Program-made: the position numbers and the translations under genes
The notes under the pieces: model-generated
Database searches by the model: none
What the model saw: only the letters and a program-made list of their open reading frames with translations
What the model was told of the DNA's origin: nothing
Assembly (NCBI GenBank): GCA_910578245.1
Contig: CAJTPC010000013.1
Coordinates: 15,675-37,720 of the forward strand
DNA length: 22,046 nt
Direction of reading: 5' to 3'
From: an uncultured Christensenella sp.
GTDB lineage: Bacteria > Bacillota > Clostridia > Christensenellales > UBA3700
Part shown: positions 7,790-16,275 of the stretch, piece after piece
How the letters are laid out: each line of letters begins with the position of its first letter
How positions within the stretch are numbered: position 1 is the stretch's first letter

Positions 7790-7829
7790 ATTAAAAATAC
7801 GCGCGTTAATCGTATTTAAGGAGAAGGTT

Positions 7830-10800
7830 ATGAATTATTGGAAAAAGTTGTCGGTATTCGACGTAAATTCAATCAAGCGTTACGCATCGGGTTTTCCGCT
7901 TGATAATAAGGGCAATGCTACTGCTCAGTGTCTTGACGGAGAATGGGATTTTCGTTTGGTAGAGAATCCAAACAAGATACCTTTGGGATACGAAAGCGTA
8001 GGCGCAACGCTAGAGAATTTCGATAAGATAAAAGTTCCGTCCAACTGGCAAATTCAAGGCTACGGACAGCCGATATATACCAATTATATTTATCCTCATG
8101 CTTTGTCGCAATACAATATAGCAGACATACCTCGTGTAAAGACTCGATATAACGAAGTGGGTTGTTACGTCACTGAATTTGAGGCGCTGGAGAGTCAAAA
8201 AGATATATACTTGCGTTTTGACGGTATCAACAGTTGCGCAGATATCTACGTCAACGGTCAATTTGTGGGATATAGCGAAGATACTTTTTCTCCGCAGGAA
8301 TACGATATAACTCCGCTTGTAAAGACGGGTAAAAATAAACTTGCAGTGTCGGTATACAGATATACGACAGGAAGTTATCTTGAAGACCAAGACATGTGGC
8401 GCATATCGGGTATATTCCGTAGCGTATGGCTGATTTACAAGCCAAAGGCGCAAATAGCCGATTACTTCACTCACAGCGAGTTGATAGACGAATATACCAA
8501 GGCGAAGTTTGTCACAGACTTAACCGTAGAAGTTAAGGATATAGAAACTTGTGATTTAACGGCGAAAGTCGAATTGTCATTTGACGGAAAGAGCGTAGTA
8601 ACAATGGAGCAAAGTATAGGGGGCGTAGCAAAACATACCTCTAAAGAATTTACGCTGTCGGCGGATATTGACGATGTCCAACTTTGGTCGCACGAATATC
8701 CTAATCTATACGATGTTGAAGTAAAACTTTACAACGGTGAAGAGCTGATAGATACGCGTTGCTCTCACTTTGGATTCAGAGAGATAAAAATAGAGCCGAT
8801 GAAAGACGGCAGAGGACCTTTTATCAAACTCAACGGTAAGATCATCAAGATATACGGAGTAAACCGTCATGAATTCCATCCCGATTACGGTCATGCTGTT
8901 CCTGCGGAATTGATAGAGAAAGATATTCAGCTTTGCAAAGCAAATAATATCACGTCAATACGTAATTCGCACTATCCCAATCAAGACGTATTCTATGAAC
9001 TCTGCGACAGATACGGCATTCTTGTAATGGCGGAGACAAATCTTGAGTCGCACGGACTTGCTATGTTTTTGCCAAAGAGTAGCAAAAAGTGGAAAGACGG
9101 ATGCGTATATAGAGCGACGAATATGGTTAGAAGACTTCGCAATCACCCGTGTATCATAAGTTGGTCTATGGGCAACGAGGCGGGGTTCGGCAAGGATTTT
9201 TACGCCATGAAAGACGCAGTAAGACAACTTGATAAGACGAGATTTATACACTACGAGCCAGACCAAAAGGGCGAGGTGGGCGACGTTCTCAGCGAGATGT
9301 ATTCTAAGGTTGAGAAGATGTCTGTCATAGGCGAAAACAAGCCTATGCGTCACTGCTTGGCGCTTTGGTCGCCAATGGGTAGCAAATACACTCCTCAGAT
9401 GTATCGCAATTTGCCGTTTATTCAATGTGAATATGCGCACTGTATGGGCAACAGCCTTGGCAATTTCAGCGATTATTGGGAAGAATTTTATAAGTATGAC
9501 AGATTGGCAGGCGGATATATTTGGGACTTTGCAGACCAAAGTATACGTCGCGTTGAAAACGGTAAAGACAAGTGGTGTTACGGCGGTGACTTTGGGGATA
9601 AACCCAACGCAGGTCGTTTTGCCTTTAACGGTATAGTAAGAGCCGACCGTTCGCCAAATCCGGCTTTATTCGAGGTGCGCTATCAATACCAACAAGCAAA
9701 GTTTACTTTAGATGGTAATACGCTTACTATTCTCAACCGCCACAGATTTACCGACTTAAGCGAGTTTGAGTTGAAAGCGACCTTGGTCGCCGAGGGGCAG
9801 GAATTGTATTCAAGAACCTTTTCAGTAAATTGCGCGCCTGACGAGAGCGTATCGGTAGAGCTTCTCGATAAGCAGATAGATTTGCCAAAAGACAAGGAAG
9901 TAGTATGTAACGTCGCTATGTCTACGACAAAGAATAGTAAGTGGGCGGACAAAGGACACGTGGTTGCGTACGAGCAATTCGTACTTCAAGAATACGATTT
10001 TACCGCGCCTGAAATTGTTAAGGGAGCAACGTTCAAAAATGAAGGTAAAAACTACGTTATTACAGCCGGACAAATCAAGTTCGTATTGGAAAACGGTTTA
10101 ATAGTATCAGCAACAATAAATGGCAAGGAAAAGTTAACTTCGCCTATAAGACCTAACTTTGTGAGGGCTACTATCGACAACGACGCGCTTCCGCAAGTGC
10201 CAAAGATAATTGCTAATACCGTCATGGGCGTCAACGCTTTTCGCAATGCGCAGAAGACTTTGAAAGCAAAGCGCGTATCAGTGAGAGAAGAGCAAGGAGC
10301 GGTTATTGCAGAAATTGACTGGAGTATGAGGTATCTCAAAAAGCTTCATACAACGTACGTCTTTGGCGGAGACGGGAGCATCGATATGCAAATGAACCTC
10401 GTATGTTCAAAAGATTTAGAGAGATATGGTTTTACTTTCCGCTTGGCAAAAGGCATTGACGGCATTGAAATGTACGCTAAGGGACCGCATGAGAACTACT
10501 GTGACAGAGCTACCGCGTCAAAACTCGGCTTGTGGAAAGGCGCAGCAGAGGACTTTATACACGACTATCTCTATCCTCAAGAAAACGGTAATCATACAGG
10601 AGTGAGATACGCGAGCGTTGGCGATGAAAACGGCGTGTCAATCAAAGCGGTTGATAAAGCCTTTGAGATGACTATTCATCCTTATACTTGCGATACGTTG
10701 CACAAAGCGCAACACTTGCATGAATTGGAAAGAGAAGATATGCTTACTATTTGCGTAGACGGCAAGCAAAGGGGAGTTGGTGGCGATGTGCCTGCTATGG

Positions 10801-10871
10801 CTTGCACTAAACCGCAATACAAGATATTGCCAAAAGAGCAACATTCTTTGCATATTGTAATCAAGTTTTAA
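7830..10871 (+). CDS. lacZ: Beta-galactosidase, glycoside hydrolase family 2 (LacZ type)
   Basis: A 1013-aa enzyme close in length to E. coli LacZ (1023 aa), hydrolysing terminal beta-galactosides such as lactose. Domains in order: sugar-binding jelly roll (about 35-210, with WQIQGYG and EDQDMWRISGIFR), immunoglobulin-like domain (about 215-325), TIM barrel (about 327-610), a second Ig-like domain, and a large beta-sandwich (about 740-1010). The acid/base is E450 in SMGNEAG, and the nucleophile is E534 in QCEYAHCMGNS. GVNRHEFHP carries the conserved active-site His residues. There is no signal peptide, so it is cytoplasmic. No sugar transporter or LacI-type regulator is adjacent. AAGGAG lies six bases before the ATG. 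It is divergent from the DUF1538 operon and shares a terminator with the downstream convergent gene. Confidence 0.96.
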   Translation: MNYWKKLSVFDVNSIKRYASGFPLDNKGNATAQCLDGEWDFRLVENPNKIPLGYESVGATLENFDKIKVPSNWQIQGYGQPIYTNYIYPHALSQYNIADIPRVKTRYNEVGCYVTEFEALESQKDIYLRFDGINSCADIYVNGQFVGYSEDTFSPQEYDITPLVKTGKNKLAVSVYRYTTGSYLEDQDMWRISGIFRSVWLIYKPKAQIADYFTHSELIDEYTKAKFVTDLTVEVKDIETCDLTAKVELSFDGKSVVTMEQSIGGVAKHTSKEFTLSADIDDVQLWSHEYPNLYDVEVKLYNGEELIDTRCSHFGFREIKIEPMKDGRGPFIKLNGKIIKIYGVNRHEFHPDYGHAVPAELIEKDIQLCKANNITSIRNSHYPNQDVFYELCDRYGILVMAETNLESHGLAMFLPKSSKKWKDGCVYRATNMVRRLRNHPCIISWSMGNEAGFGKDFYAMKDAVRQLDKTRFIHYEPDQKGEVGDVLSEMYSKVEKMSVIGENKPMRHCLALWSPMGSKYTPQMYRNLPFIQCEYAHCMGNSLGNFSDYWEEFYKYDRLAGGYIWDFADQSIRRVENGKDKWCYGGDFGDKPNAGRFAFNGIVRADRSPNPALFEVRYQYQQAKFTLDGNTLTILNRHRFTDLSEFELKATLVAEGQELYSRTFSVNCAPDESVSVELLDKQIDLPKDKEVVCNVAMSTTKNSKWADKGHVVAYEQFVLQEYDFTAPEIVKGATFKNEGKNYVITAGQIKFVLENGLIVSATINGKEKLTSPIRPNFVRATIDNDALPQVPKIIANTVMGVNAFRNAQKTLKAKRVSVREEQGAVIAEIDWSMRYLKKLHTTYVFGGDGSIDMQMNLVCSKDLERYGFTFRLAKGIDGIEMYAKGPHENYCDRATASKLGLWKGAAEDFIHDYLYPQENGNHTGVRYASVGDENGVSIKAVDKAFEMTIHPYTCDTLHKAQHLHELEREDMLTICVDGKQRGVGGDVPAMACTKPQYKILPKEQHSLHIVIKF

Positions 10872-10929
10872 TTGAATATTAAACTATTTACTGTATAAAT
10901 TTTCTTAACTCAACAAATTTTGCGTAATA

Positions 10930-10956
10930 AAAAGCGGGAGTGAATCTCCCGCTTTT
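10930..10956. terminator. Bidirectional terminator between lacZ and the mutase fusion gene
   Basis: Perfect stem AAAAGCGGGAG / CTCCCGCTTTT with loop TGAAT. An A-run on one side and a T-run on the other let it serve both convergent genes. Confidence 0.88.
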
Positions 10957-10970
10957 AGTTGTTTATAGTT

Positions 10971-13900
10971 TTAAGCAATCTTTTTAATCACAAAAGTTTC
11001 AACTTCGTTGTCGCCATTGTCGCCGTTCAAGTCGGGGTTAGACGAAGATTGCGGAAGAGTAGCGCTACACGTAATCGAGTCTGAATCAGTGAAGTATCCG
11101 TGGCCGATTGCAGTCACGACTATTTCGTAACCGCCGTTAATCGCGATAGAGTTGTCGTATGCGACGTCCGTCAAGTCTGAGAACTTGATGCTGTAGCCTA
11201 CGTTTCCGTTGTTAATGATAGACGTTCTGCCTATCTCGATTTTCTTGATTTCTTTGCCGTCGTTAATACGCAATTCGATAAGATATTCGTAACCGTTTTG
11301 TACGCCTTTCCAATTTACGGTGATTGACGCAGTAAGTTGGTTGTCGTCGTCGACGCCTTCGCTGATTGTCGCTTTAAGACCTCCGTTACCGTTGCCATCG
11401 TCGATTTCAACGGAGTTGAGTTTTTCCGTTGTCGAATGACCAATCAGAGTAAACTGAGAATCTTTGATATTGTCATTTTTGGTATTGACAGCTTTCACTC
11501 TAACGTAGTGATCGCCTACCTTGTTGACGTATTGCGATATATCTGCGCTGACTATATTGTTTTCAGTTGTGAAGTTTAGACCTTTGATTTCGTTGCCGTC
11601 GATAAAGATGACGTAACCGTTTGCGTCAGCAACTTGATTGAACGTAAGCGTGGTCTTAGTCACTCCCGCTTCATTTTTAACAGACGTTATGCTTAGTCCG
11701 GTAGGCATAGGCAGGGTAATTACGTAGTTGTATTTGACAGAGATAGAATCGCCGTCAACGTACAGCGTACCGTTGAAATCATCGAGTTTGTCTAACATAT
11801 CGTAGTAGTTGCCCTTAGGAGTAACCGTGACGGTATAACTCTTGCCGGGGGTCTTGACGTAATCGGTTATGTCGCATTCCGTATCTCCGTTGGCAGTTAT
11901 TGATACCTTAGAATCGGGAACTTGCGTTTGACCTCCGTCGTCATCGATTACTACAAAGCTGTAGGAAGTTGCGTACTTGACTTGAGCAACTTTACAATAA
12001 ATTCGATTGCTGCGTTCTTCTATAATAATTTCTACCGGCTTAGCTAATTTCTCAACGTAAACTACGTTCTTGCAATTTGCTATATTTTGCGTAGTGTTCA
12101 AATCTTTGAATATTATCAAAGTATTAACGTTTTGATAATTGGGGCAGGAGTGTCCGTCTTGCATCGTGACTCTCTTTCCGCCTTCTATTTTGCTGACGAT
12201 ATTGCCCTCAATAACTGCGGTAGAGGTATCGTCAAGAGTCAAGGAAGATACTGACGCGTTACGTTCTACAGTTAACGCGCTGTTGGTTAAATCCATATTG
12301 ACGTTGATTTTAACGCCGCCTTTTACAACAACTTCTTTACAGTCAGTAACTTTGATTTGGTGAGTGGACGGTATATCCGTTACGTTGCCGGCAAATACTA
12401 CTTTGTCAGCTGTAATTTGCGTAGTTACGGAAGAAGTAGACTTGTCGCCGTACTTGTGTAGCGTAAGAGATTTAGCATTGACGGTCAAGTTTTCACAAGA
12501 TACGTTCGCCATAATAACTATATCCAAGTTTGGAGCGTTAATGGTTATTGTTTCAGCCTTTAGATTTGACTTTTTGTGGGTGACAAAATTCTTGCCTTTT
12601 CTAGTACCTAAATACAAAGTACCCGTTTTTGTCGTGTTAATCGCAAAAGTTTTTGACACGTTCAACGTGTGTTTATTAAAGTCGATACTGTGTAAATTAC
12701 TATCGTCTAAAGTCAAATTATTATTGCAAGAAATATTTTTGTCAAGGACGAAGAAGTGCTTTTCAAAATCTGTTTTAGAACCGATATTTTCTACGCTAAA
12801 GCCATCGGCATTTTTAACAAAAATTCTAGGAGCAGTGAAAAATACCACAGGTAATATGATTGCCAGCAATACGCCTACTAAGCATACGCTTGCAATAATT
12901 GCTATGATACCTTTTTTGCCAAGTTTTTTCTTTTCGCCATTTGGCTTAGCTTTTTCATATTTATTTTGCTTTTTGTCGTCTTTTTTTACTTTGTCTAATT
13001 TTTTTTGATCGGTAACGACAACGATTTCATTATCGTTTGACGTATTTTCGTCATCATTTTGAGATTGGTTGTCTCCGTGTAAGAACTCGTTCATTAGTTC
13101 TTCACCGCTAGAGAACACAAGTCCGCTTTGCGCTCCGGTTTCTTCGCTGTACGTTGCGCCGTCGGCAGGAGGTTGGTTTTCGCCTGCTTTTTGGGAATAG
13201 ATTACGAACGGTACGGGATCGCTCGTATGAGTCTTTAATTTAAGCGGAGTAGGATGGTCGGGAGCAATGAGAATTTTGTAATCCTCATTCATAAGGTCAA
13301 GTTGCTCTTTTACATACTTCACGACTATAGAATCGATAAGCTCTATAGACTTGACTTTGTTGTCAACGTCGCCTTGGTGTCCGCATTCATCGGGAGCTTC
13401 CATATGAATATAGACGTAGTCGTATCCGTCCTTCAGAGCCTTAATAGCCGCTTCTGCTTTGCCCCTAAAGTTGGTGGTATAGGTGCCTGTAGCGCCCTCA
13501 ACTTCAATTACTTTCATTTTTGCGCCAATGCCTATGCCTTTTAACAAATCGACTGCCGATATAACAGCGCCTTTTATGCCGTATTTTTCCTCAAACGGAG
13601 TGAGGTTTGGACGAGTACCTTCTCCCCAAAGCCAAATGCTATTGGCAGGGTGAAGACCTTTCTTAATACGATTCAGATTTATAGGGTGATCTTTTAGAAG
13701 ATTATAAGCGTCTACCATAATATCCAAGAAAATGTCGCCGTATTCCCCCTTTGGAAGATAATCGGTAATCTTTTTATCGGATATATCGTGCGGCGGAGTG
13801 AATTCTGTGCCAAGCTCTGCGTTGTGCGCAACAAGACAGTGGCGGTAACTTACGCCAGCATAAAAATCAAGATACTCATCGCCTAAATTTTGTTGAAGAA

Positions 13901-14291
13901 ATTCGATAAGCTGTTTTGCTTCTTCAGTAGAAATCTCGCCTGCGGAATAATCGAGCATAGTCTTGTCGGCAAAGTTTTCTTCATCGGAAAGCGTAACGAG
14001 ATTGCATCTTATTGCAACATCGCTGTCTTTAAGGTCGATGCCTATAGATAGAGCCTCTAGAGGAGAACGTCCGGTATAATACTTGTCTGGAGCATAACCC
14101 ATCATCGAGAGATTGGCAACGTCGCTACCCGGTTTCATGCCATCGGGAACAGTCTTTACAAGTCCCAATTTTCCTCTCTTACTCAAGTCGTCGATATTAG
14201 GCTTATTTGCCACTTCCAGAGGCGTGCGACCTCCAAGAGTCATATTAGGGTAATCGGCCATGCCGTCGCCCAAAATCACCACATACTTCAT
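10971..14291 (-). CDS. Cofactor-independent phosphoglycerate mutase fused to a membrane-anchored extracellular Fn3-like region
   Basis: A single 1106-aa reading frame. Residues 1-405 are a complete ApgM-type phosphoglycerate mutase (archaeal-type, alkaline phosphatase superfamily; some members are labelled proposed homoserine kinase), interconverting 3- and 2-phosphoglycerate. All likely metal and catalytic residues are present: D9, S56 in GSDVANLS, D301 and H305 in APDECGH, D345-H346 in APDHP, and H355. Residues 406-460 form a linker, acidic then very lysine-rich. Residues ~461-486 are one membrane helix. Lysines on its N-side predict the mutase inside and the rest outside. Residues ~490-745 look like a beta-helix of short repeated strands, and about three Fn3-like modules follow (from ~748, ~860 and ~965). 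The family is normally ~400 aa. No Met lies between residue ~401 and the helix, so a separate downstream gene is unlikely. AGGTGG precedes the ATG. Confidence 0.88.
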   Translation of the reverse strand: MKYVVILGDGMADYPNMTLGGRTPLEVANKPNIDDLSKRGKLGLVKTVPDGMKPGSDVANLSMMGYAPDKYYTGRSPLEALSIGIDLKDSDVAIRCNLVTLSDEENFADKTMLDYSAGEISTEEAKQLIEFLQQNLGDEYLDFYAGVSYRHCLVAHNAELGTEFTPPHDISDKKITDYLPKGEYGDIFLDIMVDAYNLLKDHPINLNRIKKGLHPANSIWLWGEGTRPNLTPFEEKYGIKGAVISAVDLLKGIGIGAKMKVIEVEGATGTYTTNFRGKAEAAIKALKDGYDYVYIHMEAPDECGHQGDVDNKVKSIELIDSIVVKYVKEQLDLMNEDYKILIAPDHPTPLKLKTHTSDPVPFVIYSQKAGENQPPADGATYSEETGAQSGLVFSSGEELMNEFLHGDNQSQNDDENTSNDNEIVVVTDQKKLDKVKKDDKKQNKYEKAKPNGEKKKLGKKGIIAIIASVCLVGVLLAIILPVVFFTAPRIFVKNADGFSVENIGSKTDFEKHFFVLDKNISCNNNLTLDDSNLHSIDFNKHTLNVSKTFAINTTKTGTLYLGTRKGKNFVTHKKSNLKAETITINAPNLDIVIMANVSCENLTVNAKSLTLHKYGDKSTSSVTTQITADKVVFAGNVTDIPSTHQIKVTDCKEVVVKGGVKINVNMDLTNSALTVERNASVSSLTLDDTSTAVIEGNIVSKIEGGKRVTMQDGHSCPNYQNVNTLIIFKDLNTTQNIANCKNVVYVEKLAKPVEIIIEERSNRIYCKVAQVKYATSYSFVVIDDDGGQTQVPDSKVSITANGDTECDITDYVKTPGKSYTVTVTPKGNYYDMLDKLDDFNGTLYVDGDSISVKYNYVITLPMPTGLSITSVKNEAGVTKTTLTFNQVADANGYVIFIDGNEIKGLNFTTENNIVSADISQYVNKVGDHYVRVKAVNTKNDNIKDSQFTLIGHSTTEKLNSVEIDDGNGNGGLKATISEGVDDDNQLTASITVNWKGVQNGYEYLIELRINDGKEIKKIEIGRTSIINNGNVGYSIKFSDLTDVAYDNSIAINGGYEIVVTAIGHGYFTDSDSITCSATLPQSSSNPDLNGDNGDNEVETFVIKKIA

Positions 14292-14328
14292 ATATCCACC
14301 TACATAATAATATTACTATACATAGTTT

Positions 14329-14358
14329 ATTATATTATATGTTATTGTCTAAAGTCAA
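14329..14358 (-). promoter_or_regulatory. Probable promoter for the mutase fusion gene
   Basis: Minus strand TTGACT (14353-14358), 18-base spacer, TATAAT (14329-14334). A second TATAAT (14334-14339) is too close to this -35. Leader of about 30 bases. Confidence 0.6.
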
Positions 14359-14452
14359 TAGATTTATTAGCAAGTTATACACAAATACTCGGCTAATATA
14401 TACATCTACAAATTTGGATAGGGGGGATTATTTGGGAATTTTAATTAAATAT

Positions 14453-14482
14453 AAATAGGACGCAGATTTATACGTCCTATTT
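14453..14482 (-). terminator. Terminator after the 66-aa gene
   Basis: Perfect 10-bp stem AAATAGGACG / CGTCCTATTT with a 10-base loop. The better T-run is on the plus strand, but no plus-strand gene ends here. On the minus strand the tail is ATTTATATTT, weaker but in the right place after the small gene and before the mutase promoter. Confidence 0.6.
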
Positions 14483-14501
14483 TTTCTTTCGTATATGCTC
14501 G

Positions 14502-14702
14502 TCAAACTGTTGTTAAACTCAGTAAGAATTTTTGTCCGTTGCTAAGAGTGATTTTAAGCGACTTGCCATCGTCAGAAAAAGTAGCGCAATAATATTCTTT
14601 TAGAAGTACTTTCAAATCCAGTAGCATGTCTTCAAGACTTATTTTATAATCAAGTCCGTCAAGGTCTGTGTTGAGTTCTGTGCTTTTAACGTTTTCTTTC
14701 AT
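14502..14702 (-). CDS. Hypothetical 66-aa acidic protein
   Basis: Not recognised. A 66-aa soluble acidic protein: residues 1-20 are rich in Glu/Asp/Thr, 21-38 form a probable amphipathic helix rich in Leu (LEDMLLDLKVLLKEYY), and 39-66 look like two or three beta strands (CATFSDDGKSLKITL, then KFLLSLTTV). It has a very good ribosome binding site (AAGGAGG, 8 bases before the ATG) and is followed by a hairpin, which makes it a real gene rather than a chance frame. It is divergent from the double-HTH regulator at 14835, with about 130 bases between them, so that regulator may control it. No membrane segment or signal peptide. Confidence 0.7.
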   Translation of the reverse strand: MKENVKSTELNTDLDGLDYKISLEDMLLDLKVLLKEYYCATFSDDGKSLKITLSNGQKFLLSLTTV

Positions 14703-14793
14703 TAGTATTCCTCCTTATTTTATTTATATAGTTGTCGACACTTTATATGAATACATTTTATATCAACTCCGTTCAGTTTTCAAGTAAATTATA

Positions 14794-14808
14794 TATGTAT
14801 ACGACATA
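14794..14808. promoter_or_regulatory. Candidate operator in the divergent region
   Basis: Inverted repeat TATGT-N5-ACATA about 12 bases before the ribosome binding site of the double-HTH regulator. The size and position suit autoregulation by an XRE protein, but the repeat is short and A/T-rich. Confidence 0.3.
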
Positions 14809-14834
14809 ATTTGCTTAATAGGAGATGCGAATTT

Positions 14835-15287
14835 ATGAATATTTTGTCGAATTTTAGCGAAACTCTGTCAGAGTTGATGCTAATACGCAATTTGAAGATC
14901 AAAGAACTTGCGCAACAAATTGGCATTGACGGTTCTTCGATTACAAAATATTTTAGAGAGGGTGTGATACCTAAGTTGCCGCATGCGATTGCTATTGCGG
15001 ACTACTTTGGTTGCGCATTGGATTATTTATTTGGATTAACTAACGAATTTGTGAAGAAGAATTATCTTCCTTGTCCGTCTTTTTCTCAAGCGTTTGACGA
15101 TATATTAAGATTCCATAATCGTACTAAATACAGACTGGCAAAAGACTTAAAAATTTCCAACCAAAGTACTATTGCTTGGCATAAGGGCAAGAGTATTCCG
15201 ACCATGGAGAATCTAATAAAAATAGCAGATTATTTTGGTTGTACGCTCGATGAACTCGTGGGGAGAAAATACGTAGAATATGTTTAA
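14835..15287 (+). CDS. Tandem double-HTH XRE-family regulator
   Basis: A 150-aa protein made of two consecutive XRE-type helix-turn-helix domains. HTH1 (about 8-68) contains IKELAQQIGIDGSSITKYF and ends IADYFGCALDYLFGLT. HTH2 (about 84-144) contains LAKDLKISNQSTIAWHKG and ends IADYFGCTLDELVGRK. The near-identical end segments show an internal duplication. Single-domain members usually dimerise to bind palindromes; a two-domain chain could bind as a monomer or bridge two sites. The ATG at 14835 is preferred to an upstream TTG because AGGAGA lies 9 bases before it. No sensor domain or metal site is visible. The likely targets are itself and the divergent 66-aa gene. The stop codon directly abuts one arm of the inverted repeat described below. 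Confidence 0.85.
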   Translation: MNILSNFSETLSELMLIRNLKIKELAQQIGIDGSSITKYFREGVIPKLPHAIAIADYFGCALDYLFGLTNEFVKKNYLPCPSFSQAFDDILRFHNRTKYRLAKDLKISNQSTIAWHKGKSIPTMENLIKIADYFGCTLDELVGRKYVEYV

Positions 15288-15324
15288 TAAAAACAGCTCT
15301 CTTTTATCGCAGTTTCCATAGGGA
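15286..15324 (+). repeat. Inverted repeat, left arm (39 bp)
   Basis: Begins with AATAAAAACAGCTCTC and ends with CATAGGGA. It matches the reverse complement of 16276-16314 at 31 of 39 positions without gaps: 16 of 16 in the outer block, 7 of 15 in the middle, 8 of 8 in the inner block. The arm starts at the stop codon of the double-HTH gene. Confidence 0.75.
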
Positions 15325-15354
15325 GTATTCGGTAAGCCGCAGGTTGTAGAGATT

Positions 15355-15384
15355 AAAGCGTGGCGTGGAGCCACGCTTTTTTGA
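15355..15384 (+). terminator. Terminator after the double-HTH gene
   Basis: Perfect 10-bp stem AAAGCGTGGC / GCCACGCTTT, loop GTGGA, then a T-run. It lies inside the inverted-repeat segment, 68 bases after the regulator's stop codon. Confidence 0.88.
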
Positions 15385-15408
15385 TATTTATATTGCGTGG
15401 ACAAACGA

Positions 15409-15422
15409 GGCTACTTGTAGCC
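15409..15422. promoter_or_regulatory. Palindrome upstream of the second GNAT gene
   Basis: GGCTAC-TT-GTAGCC, a perfect 14-bp palindrome about 47 bases before the -35 element. Possible protein-binding site; no regulator is identified. Confidence 0.3.
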
Positions 15423-15468
15423 AAGTGAGATATAGATATGTTTTATATTTCCCGCAAAATTCAATCGG

Positions 15469-15497
15469 TTGTGTTCTTCCATTTTTCGTGATATAAT
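15469..15497 (+). promoter_or_regulatory. Promoter for the second GNAT gene
   Basis: TTGTGT (15469-15474), 17-base spacer, TATAAT (15492-15497) with extended -10 TGA. Start near 15504, leader of about 68 bases. Confidence 0.7.
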
Positions 15498-15571
15498 GAT
15501 TGTACGATAAACAGTAATTTAGCGGAGAATTGTTATCAATAGCAAAATCGTAATTAAAACGGAGAAAAATT

Positions 15572-16117
15572 ATGGAATTGAGAAGAATAGCGGTAATTAA
15601 AAAGTCCTCAAATTATAAAGAAGTAAAAGATTTGATGAAGCGAGCGTTTCCTAAAAACGAACGTATGCCTATGTGGTTGCTCAATTATTGGGCAAAAAAA
15701 GACGGTTATGATTTTTGGTCTTACTATGACGGAGAAGATTTTTGCGGCATTTGTTTTGCAGTTATAAACAAAAAAACGGTGTTTATTTGGTATCTTGCCG
15801 TAAATGACAAAATGCGTTCATGTGGGTATGGCTCGGCGATATTAAACGACGTTAAAGAAAAATATGCGGGCTGTGAAATCACGTTAAACGTAGAGCCGTT
15901 ATATACAACTGCGGATAATTACGAGCAGCGCGTAAAGAGAATTGCTTTTTACGCGCGCAATGGTTTTTTGAATACCGAGAAGATAATTAAGTTTAAGAAA
16001 GACGACTTTTTGGTGCTGTCAACCAAGAAAGATTTTGACGAGGTTACTTATAAAGAAATTTTGCGTAAACTATCTTTCGGACTTTTTAAGCCGAATTTTA
16101 CACAAGAAAACAAGTAA
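15572..16117 (+). CDS. GNAT family N-acetyltransferase within the inverted-repeat segment
   Basis: A 181-aa acetyl-CoA-dependent acetyltransferase. Strand 4 and motif A are LAVNDKMRSCGYGSAIL at 75-91, with R82-x-x-G85-x-G87 for the acetyl-CoA pyrophosphate. FYARNGF at 126-132 is the typical motif-B end, with the conserved Tyr (Y127) as possible general acid. The central stretch (48-72, several Tyr/Trp/Phe) would form the substrate side, but the substrate is unknown. The C-terminal ~40 residues are basic and not part of the usual fold. It has its own promoter, GGAG seven bases before the ATG, and its own terminator at 16201. The whole transcription unit lies between the arms of an inverted repeat, which hints at arrival as cargo. 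It is not closely similar to the GNAT at 3759-4235. Confidence 0.85.
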   Translation: MELRRIAVIKKSSNYKEVKDLMKRAFPKNERMPMWLLNYWAKKDGYDFWSYYDGEDFCGICFAVINKKTVFIWYLAVNDKMRSCGYGSAILNDVKEKYAGCEITLNVEPLYTTADNYEQRVKRIAFYARNGFLNTEKIIKFKKDDFLVLSTKKDFDEVTYKEILRKLSFGLFKPNFTQENK

Positions 16118-16161
16118 AATGAAATATGGAATATATAGTGAACAACAAGCAATCTTGATAT

Positions 16162-16179
16162 GATAAATTACAATTTATC
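16162..16179. repeat. Short palindrome after the second GNAT gene
   Basis: GATAAATT-AC-AATTTATC, perfect 8-bp arms, between the stop codon and the terminator. A/T-rich, so its meaning is uncertain. Confidence 0.35.
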
Positions 16180-16200
16180 TTTCTAATAAAGTTTAGCTAA

Positions 16201-16232
16201 AAGCACTCGAATAAAATGTCGAGTGCTTTTTT
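16201..16232 (+). terminator. Terminator after the second GNAT gene
   Basis: Perfect 10-bp stem AAGCACTCGA / TCGAGTGCTT, loop of 8, then a T-run. Confidence 0.9.
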
Positions 16233-16275
16233 CATAATCTGAAAGCGTATCAATAAAATATTTGGGGGGTTCAAT

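Noticed and set aside
8955..9539. Long open frame (194 aa) antisense to lacZ
   Set aside because: It lies wholly inside a strongly conserved GH2 coding region, and the protein has no recognisable features; a shadow frame.
12364..13008. Open frame (214 aa) antisense to the mutase fusion linker and helix
   Set aside because: It is the reverse complement of Lys-rich and hydrophobic coding sequence, has no ribosome binding site, and its hydrophobicity is a by-product.
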